A stretch of DNA of 10,959 nucleotides, taken from positions 1 to 10,959 of the forward strand of contig JBHIDJ010000101.1 of NCBI GenBank assembly GCA_046760105.1, read 5' to 3'. A program made the translations under genes and the position numbers. The stretch is from JBHIDJ01 sp046760105. GTDB taxonomy: Bacteria > Pseudomonadota > Gammaproteobacteria > Acidiferrobacterales > SPGG2. Below the pieces are notes generated by a model. The model searched no databases, was not told the origin of the DNA, and worked only from the letters and a program-made list of their open reading frames with translations. Every line of letters starts with the position of its first letter. Positions within the stretch are counted from its first letter, which is position 1. Below are positions 6,120-10,959 of the stretch, in pieces.

Positions 6120-7751
6120 CTACGTACGGACCGCGCCTTCCTCGACCGCCTCCAGCTCGAAGGCGGCGGCCATGAGCGCGCGGGTATAGGGTGCCTGCGG
6201 ATCGTCGAAGATGCGATCGGCTGATCCTTGCTCAACGACACGGCCCTCTCGCATGACCACCAGCTCATCACTCATCGCCCGGATTACTTTCAGGTCGTGG
6301 CTGATAAAGACATAGGCAAGCCCGTGTCGTGCCTGCAGTTCCCGCAGTAAATCCACAATCTGGGCCTGCACTGACATGTCGAGCGCCGACGTTGGCTCAT
6401 CGAGCACCACGAAGCGTGGTTTCACCACCATCGCACGGGCAATGGCGATGCGCTGTCGTTGACCGCCCGAGAATTCGTGAGGGTAGCGATGACGGCTGTC
6501 GGGATCCAAGTGGACCTCCTTGAGAGCCTCGATAATCATCTGCTCGCGCTCTACTTCGTCCTTACCCAACCTGTGCACGCCGAGTCCCTCACCGATGATC
6601 TGGCCCACTGACATGCGTGGACTCAGGCTGCCGAAGGGGTCCTGGAAAACGATCTGCATCTCGCGGCGCAGCGGGCGCAGTGACTTCCAACTCAGACCCT
6701 GGATCACGTGTCCGTCAAACTCAATCGATCCTTTACTTTTTTCAAGCCGCAACAGCGCGAGACCAAGCGTCGTCTTGCCAGACCCGCTCTCACCGACTAC
6801 ACCGAGCGTATGGCCCTCGCGCACATTGACGGTAATACCATCCACCGCCTTCACATGATCCACTGTTCGCCGCAGTACACCGGCCTTGACTGGGAACCAA
6901 ACCTTGATGTCGTTTGCTTTTACAATCGTGGGAGCATCCGCAGCGGCAGGCGCCGGTTTGCCTTTCGGTTCAGCCGCAAGCAACCGTTGCGTGTAAGGGT
7001 GCTGCGGGCGCTCGAAGATGTCATCGACGTCGCCTGACTCCACTACCGATCCCGCGTGCATGACGTGGACTCGACTTGCCATCTTGCGCACAACACCAAG
7101 GTCATGCGTGATAAACAACATCGCCATCTTCAGGCGCGCTTGCAGATCATTAAGTAATTTAAGAATCTGTGCTTGAATCGTGACGTCCACTGCAGTAGTG
7201 GGCTCGTCGGCAATCAACAGGTCCGGCTCGTTCGCGAGCGCCATCGCGATCATCACGCGTTGACGTTGACCGCCCGAGAGTTGGTGCGGGTAGGACTTGA
7301 GACGCTGTTCTGGGTCGCGTATGCTGACGAGATCAAGTAGCTCAAGTGTCCGCGCGCGCGCGGCTTCCCGTGACAGGCCTTTGTGCACCATCAAAACCTC
7401 ATTGATCTGCTTCTCGACGACATGCAACGGATTCAACGAGGTCATCGGCTCCTGGAAGATCATCGAGATCTGGTCACCGCGCACCGCGCGCAAGACGTTC
7501 TCGTCAGCGCCGATGAGCTCGCGCCCACGAAAACGGATCGAGCTGCCCGGCGTATGTGCCGCAACGGGATAAGGCAGAAGTTGCAACACGGACAATGCGG
7601 TTACCGATTTGCCCGAACCGCTTTCCCCTACGAGTGCCACCGTCTCGCCTTGCTCGATGTCGAACGAGACGTTGTTGACAGCCCTCACCGTATTGCCGGG
7701 TTGGCGAAACTCGACACCGAGGCGGGCTATCTGCAACAACGTTTCGGCCAT
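6120..7751 (-). CDS. yejF: peptide ABC importer ATPase, two fused nucleotide-binding domains (YejF-like)
   Basis: This cytoplasmic ATPase (543 residues) powers the importer and contains two complete ABC domains. The first has Walker A GESGSGKS (42-49), Q-loop Q100, signature LSGGQ (158-162), Walker B ending D182-E183 and H-loop H216. The second has GESGSGKT (320-327), Q370, FSGGQ (427-431), D451-E452 and H485. Each half ends with the oligopeptide-transporter type motif (HPYTQRLL, APYTRALMAA). An Ala/Pro-rich linker at ~262-275 joins the halves. All catalytic residues are present in both, so both sites should hydrolyse ATP. Known relatives such as Escherichia coli YejF (about 530 residues) have the same fused layout. 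The ATG directly follows the TAA of the permease gene, implying translational coupling. No convincing intrinsic terminator follows the gene; only a GCTGGC/GCCAGC repeat (6081-6117) is seen. Confidence 0.95.
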   Translation of the reverse strand: MAETLLQIARLGVEFRQPGNTVRAVNNVSFDIEQGETVALVGESGSGKSVTALSVLQLLPYPVAAHTPGSSIRFRGRELIGADENVLRAVRGDQISMIFQEPMTSLNPLHVVEKQINEVLMVHKGLSREAARARTLELLDLVSIRDPEQRLKSYPHQLSGGQRQRVMIAMALANEPDLLIADEPTTAVDVTIQAQILKLLNDLQARLKMAMLFITHDLGVVRKMASRVHVMHAGSVVESGDVDDIFERPQHPYTQRLLAAEPKGKPAPAAADAPTIVKANDIKVWFPVKAGVLRRTVDHVKAVDGITVNVREGHTLGVVGESGSGKTTLGLALLRLEKSKGSIEFDGHVIQGLSWKSLRPLRREMQIVFQDPFGSLSPRMSVGQIIGEGLGVHRLGKDEVEREQMIIEALKEVHLDPDSRHRYPHEFSGGQRQRIAIARAMVVKPRFVVLDEPTSALDMSVQAQIVDLLRELQARHGLAYVFISHDLKVIRAMSDELVVMREGRVVEQGSADRIFDDPQAPYTRALMAAAFELEAVEEGAVRT

Positions 7752-8906
7752 TTACTCGGCACCCCCCGTCGCCGGTTCCGGCTTCATGCTCGCCGACACG
7801 AGTCCCGTGTCCTCGGGCGGCGGTGCACCGGCGAACAGCTTGCGCGGGTCGAACGCATCGCGCACCGCCTCGCCAATGAACATCAGCAGACTCAGCATGG
7901 TTGCGAGCACGAAAAATCCGGTAAGCCCCAGCCAAGGCGCTTGCAAGTTGGCCTTGCCCTGAGCGAGCACCTCACCGAGCGAGGCCGAGCCCGGCGGCAG
8001 ACCGATCCCGAGAAAATCAAGCCCGGTGAGTATCGTTACCGAACTCGCCAAGGTGAACGGCATGAAGGTAATGGTGGCGACCATCGCGTTAGGCAGTACG
8101 TGACGAAACATGATCATGGTGTCACTCACGCCCAGCGCACGCGCCGCGCGAATAAAATCCAGGTTGCGTGCACGCAGAAACTCCGCCCGCACGACACCAA
8201 CAAATCCCATCCACATAAAGAGCAACAACAGCCCCAGCAACCACCAGAAGTTGAGCTCGACGATGCTGGCGAGAATGATGATCAGATAAAGCATGGGCAT
8301 GCCGGCCCAGATCTCCATGAAGCGCTGAAATAGCAGATCCAGCCAGCCGCCAAAGTACCCCTGCACCGCGCCAGCCGTCACACCGACCACAGCGCTGACA
8401 ATGGTCAGCGTGAAACCAAAAAGCACTGATATGCGGAATCCGTAAATCAGCCGCGCCACTACATCGCGTGCCTGATCGTCGGTGCCCAACCAGTGCTCCG
8501 CCTCTGGGGGGGATGGTGCCGGTACCGGCAGGTCCCAGGCCACGGTGCGATGGTTGTAACGCACGATCGGCCAGATCATCCAGCCGTCGTCGTTGATAAG
8601 CTTCGCGACGACGGGATCACGGTAATCCGCCTCGGTTAGAAACTCGCCGCCGAAGGCCGTCTCCGGATAGGCCTGAAAGATCGGCATATAGAGGTCGCTT
8701 TTGTAGTAAACCAAGAACGGCTTGTCGTTAGCAACGAACTCCGCAAACAGGGTGACGGTGAAAAGCACAAGAAAAATCCACAGCGACCAGTAGCCGCGCT
8801 TGTTGGCACGAAAGTTGTGCAACCGCCGCCAGGTGATCGGTGAGATCTTCATACCCAAGAACCTGTGCTGTGCAAGCGTTGCGTTGGCTGTGCTCGCGTC
8901 TCTCAA
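7752..8906 (-). CDS. yejE: peptide ABC importer permease (YejE-like)
   Basis: This inner-membrane permease forms the translocation path together with the YejB-like protein. The N-terminal region with NKRGYWSLW precedes the first membrane helix, and a large periplasmic loop follows (ANDKPFLVYY onward). The cytoplasmic EAA coupling loop DFIRAARALGVSD and the motif LPNAMVAT match the OppC/DppC/YejE permease family. The C-terminal IGEAVRDAFDPRK is a conserved family ending, followed by about 27 extra Pro/Ala-rich residues. The start is ambiguous. GTG 8912 overlaps the upstream stop but sits 1 base from GGGAGG. TTG 8906 has GGAGG at 7 bases and is used here. ATG 8852 would match the start of E. 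coli YejE best. The gene ends in TAA abutting the ATPase start. Confidence 0.93.
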   Translation of the reverse strand: MRDASTANATLAQHRFLGMKISPITWRRLHNFRANKRGYWSLWIFLVLFTVTLFAEFVANDKPFLVYYKSDLYMPIFQAYPETAFGGEFLTEADYRDPVVAKLINDDGWMIWPIVRYNHRTVAWDLPVPAPSPPEAEHWLGTDDQARDVVARLIYGFRISVLFGFTLTIVSAVVGVTAGAVQGYFGGWLDLLFQRFMEIWAGMPMLYLIIILASIVELNFWWLLGLLLLFMWMGFVGVVRAEFLRARNLDFIRAARALGVSDTMIMFRHVLPNAMVATITFMPFTLASSVTILTGLDFLGIGLPPGSASLGEVLAQGKANLQAPWLGLTGFFVLATMLSLLMFIGEAVRDAFDPRKLFAGAPPPEDTGLVSASMKPEPATGGAE

Positions 8907-8908
8907 CG

Positions 8909-10027
8909 TCACACCTCCCGCGCCTCGAAATCGATACGCGGATCGATCACGGTATACATGAAGTCGCCGACCAGGTTCATCACAAGCCCGAGCAGCGAGA
9001 AGAAGTACAGCGTGCCGAACATCAAAGGATAGTCGCGCGCAAAGGCTGCCTGGAAGCCCAGCAGTCCGAGCCCATCAAGCGAGAAGATGATCTCGATGAA
9101 CACCGTGCCCGTAAATAAGATGCCAACAAATGCAGCCGGAAAGCCTGCGATCACTAGCAGCATGGCGTTGCGGAAGACATGGCCATAGAGCACGCGACGC
9201 TCCGTCAGACCCTTGGCCCTGGCGGTGAGCACATATTGCTGGTGCAGCTGGTCGAGGAAGAAGTTCTTGGTCAGCATCGTCAGCATCGCGAAGCCGCCAA
9301 GGACCATAGCGATGATAGGCAGCGTGATGTGCCAGAAGTAATCGGCAATGCAGGCGGGATTGCTGATGCAGCGCGTGAACCCGAGACCCAGGTACTCTTC
9401 GGAAAGGAGGCCTCGCAAAGGGAACCAGCTGAGATAGCTACCGCCGACGAATATGACCAGGAGGAACACAGCAAACAAAAAGGGCGGGATAGCGTAGGCG
9501 ATAACAAGCACAAAGCTCGTCCCTAGGTCGAAGCGACTGCCGTCGCGCACGGCCTTGGCGATGCCAAGCGGAATCGAGATGAGGTAGACGAGCAGCGTGG
9601 TCCACACCCCCAGCGAGATGGAGACGGGCATCTTGTCCAAAACAAGATCCACGACCTTGCGATCACGGAAAAAGCTCTCGCCAAAGTCAAACACTAGATA
9701 ATTGCGGATCATTTCGAAGAAGCGCACGTGCAGCGGCTTGTCAAAGCCAAAGCGCTTCTCGAGCTCCTTGATGAACTCCGGGTCCAGTCCCTGGGCGCCA
9801 CGGTAGGCGCTTTTAGTGCTTTTCCCCGGTGCCGGGGTTTGCAGAATCTCGCCCGTACCCACCCGCGTGACGCGTTCGGTAATAGGCGAGCCTTCGCCGG
9901 TGAGCTGGGCGATGGCTTGCTCCACCGGTCCACCGGGAGCCGTCTGGATCACGACGAAGTTGATCAACATGATCCCGAAGAGTGTAGGGATGATGAGCAG
10001 CAGGCGTCTGATGATATAAGCGGTCAT
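8909..10027 (-). CDS. yejB: peptide ABC importer permease (YejB-like)
   Basis: This 372-residue inner-membrane permease starts with YIIRRLLLIIPTLFGIMLINF, the standard N-terminal helix of OppB/DppB/YejB proteins. A periplasmic segment (residues ~30-135) precedes the core helices. The cytoplasmic EAA loop is YVLTARAKGL (265-274), followed by the RNA motif RNAMLLVIAG (286-295). A short periplasmic loop holds two cysteines (C220, C226) that could form a disulfide. The C-terminus GDFMYTVIDPRIDFE is the family's usual end. ATG 10027 is chosen: it overlaps the binding-protein stop as ATGA and has GGGGG shortly before it, whereas an in-frame GTG at 10048 lies inside the upstream gene. It should pair with the YejE-like permease as a heterodimer. 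Confidence 0.95.
   Translation of the reverse strand: MTAYIIRRLLLIIPTLFGIMLINFVVIQTAPGGPVEQAIAQLTGEGSPITERVTRVGTGEILQTPAPGKSTKSAYRGAQGLDPEFIKELEKRFGFDKPLHVRFFEMIRNYLVFDFGESFFRDRKVVDLVLDKMPVSISLGVWTTLLVYLISIPLGIAKAVRDGSRFDLGTSFVLVIAYAIPPFLFAVFLLVIFVGGSYLSWFPLRGLLSEEYLGLGFTRCISNPACIADYFWHITLPIIAMVLGGFAMLTMLTKNFFLDQLHQQYVLTARAKGLTERRVLYGHVFRNAMLLVIAGFPAAFVGILFTGTVFIEIIFSLDGLGLLGFQAAFARDYPLMFGTLYFFSLLGLVMNLVGDFMYTVIDPRIDFEAREV
8914..8918 (-). promoter_or_regulatory. ribosome binding site for the YejE-like permease
   Basis: GGAGG on the minus strand overlaps the last codons of the YejB-like gene. It is 1 base from GTG 8912 but 7 bases from TTG 8906, so the motif favours the TTG as the translated start. 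Confidence 0.55.
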
Positions 10028-10959
10028 GAAACCCCCGTGCGCTGCCACACGCGGCGAAAAACGAAGAACCCGGCGAGTCCCAGGCCAGCAATAACCGTAA
10101 GGGTGGTACCGATACCGGGCGTACTACGGCCGCTTCCGTCAGCGACCTGAGGCTCAGTCCCACGCTCGGCTTCCAGGCGCGCCGATTTCGCCGAATCAAA
10201 CCACCAGTAGTCGATCGAGGTGCCCCTTCTGGGTGTGACCTCAGGGCGCGAGAACTTGTCCCAGGAAAGGATACGCTGCACCTGCAAATGCCAGTTGGGT
10301 ACCACGTAGTAACCGAACAGCAATACACGGTCGAGGGCGCGCGTACGCGCAACCAGACTCTCTCGATCAGGCGCGTTAATTACGAGCTCGACGAGCTCGT
10401 CGACGACCGGATCCCTGATCCCGGCGTAGTTGCGTCCGGCCGGTGAGTCCGCGGCGGGGCTGCTCCAAAAGTTGCGTTGCTCGTTGCCTGGGGACTCAGA
10501 TGAACCCCAAACCGCCACGATCATGTCGAAGTCGAAGCTGCGCAGGCGGTTGATGTATTGCGACTGATCGACCAGGCGAACACGTGCCTCGATACCGAGG
10601 CGTTTAAGGTTACGCACGAAGGGCAAAACAATGCGCTCGAACGCCGGGCTTACTAGCAAAATCTCGAACTCAAACGGTTGCCCGGTGTGCACATTGACCA
10701 GTCGCGTGTCCTCTACAATCCAACCGGCTTCCTCAAGTAGCGCGAACGCCTGGCGCAGATTCTCCCGTGGCCATCCGCTGCCGTCGGTTGACGGTGCCTG
10801 GTACGGCCGGGTGAACACCTCGTCGGGAATGCGGCCGCGATAACGCTCCAGAATTTTGAGCTCCTCGCCCTCGGGCAGCCCTGTGGCGGCAAGCTCCGAA
10901 TTCGAAAAGTAACTTTCGGTACGGGTGTACTGACCAAAAAAGAGGTTCTTGTTGGTCCA
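10024..10959 (-). CDS. yejA: peptide ABC importer substrate-binding protein, C-terminal half (YejA-like), with extra hydrophobic tail
   Basis: The frame is open from the window edge to TGA at 10024, giving 311 residues of the family 5 extracellular solute-binding type; the N-terminus and any signal peptide lie outside the window. The first visible residues (NLFFGQYTRTESYFSNSELAA) and the stretch ILSWDKFSRPE...DYWWFD match YejA-type binding proteins, which deliver peptides (and microcin C in E. coli) to the permease. After WWFDSAKSA, where such proteins normally end, about 45 extra residues follow. These are a charged, Gly/Ser-rich linker, the hydrophobic segment LTVIAGLGLAGFFVF and a basic end (RRVWQR). 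This suggests C-terminal membrane anchoring of a normally soluble periplasmic protein. Its stop codon overlaps the next start by 4 bases. Confidence 0.92.
   Translation of the reverse strand, partial: WTNKNLFFGQYTRTESYFSNSELAATGLPEGEELKILERYRGRIPDEVFTRPYQAPSTDGSGWPRENLRQAFALLEEAGWIVEDTRLVNVHTGQPFEFEILLVSPAFERIVLPFVRNLKRLGIEARVRLVDQSQYINRLRSFDFDMIVAVWGSSESPGNEQRNFWSSPAADSPAGRNYAGIRDPVVDELVELVINAPDRESLVARTRALDRVLLFGYYVVPNWHLQVQRILSWDKFSRPEVTPRRGTSIDYWWFDSAKSARLEAERGTEPQVADGSGRSTPGIGTTLTVIAGLGLAGFFVFRRVWQRTGVS

Noticed and set aside
7383..8333. 316-codon open frame on the plus strand across the ATPase and permease genes
   Set aside because: It lies antisense to two clear genes, is rich in His/Arg/Gln as expected of a complement of coding DNA, and shows no recognisable domain.

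Overview
The window reads as chromosomal DNA of a Gram-negative proteobacterium, most likely a gammaproteobacterium. The basis is a complete-looking yejABEF-type transporter order, a Tat-exported sulfite-oxidase-type molybdoenzyme with a c-type cytochrome partner, and a large PAS/GGDEF/EAL protein. I cannot name the genus. All recognised genes lie on the minus strand, so transcription runs from high to low coordinates. I saw no insertion sequence, tRNA, rRNA or CRISPR array.

Region 10959 to 6120 is a tightly packed operon for a peptide-type ABC importer: the C-terminal half of the binding protein (YejA-like, cut by the window edge), two permeases (YejB- and YejE-like) and a fused double ATPase (YejF-like). 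The joints are a 4-base ATGA overlap, a near or actual overlap, and a stop codon directly abutting a start codon. The binding protein carries an unusual C-terminal hydrophobic tail that could anchor it in the membrane.

The 213 bases between the ATPase gene and the next gene (5907-6119) are the most striking non-coding stretch. Read on the minus strand they can fold into a three-way junction closed by a perfect 11-bp stem. A GC-rich hairpin and a run of five T follow, ending just before the ribosome binding site of the next gene. This has the layout of a cis-acting leader with an attenuator, and it precedes a cyclic-di-GMP gene.

Region 5906 to 1884 encodes a 1340-residue cytosolic sensor with seven PAS domains followed by GGDEF and EAL domains. 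Three of the PAS domains are recent duplicates of each other. Both catalytic domains and the inhibitory I-site look intact.

After about 400 bases with no convincing gene, region 1461 to 1 encodes a periplasmic sulfite-oxidase-family molybdoenzyme and the start of a small c-type cytochrome. These two presumably form an electron-transfer pair oxidising sulfite or a related sulfur compound. Nothing in the sequence ties the three units functionally beyond their shared orientation.
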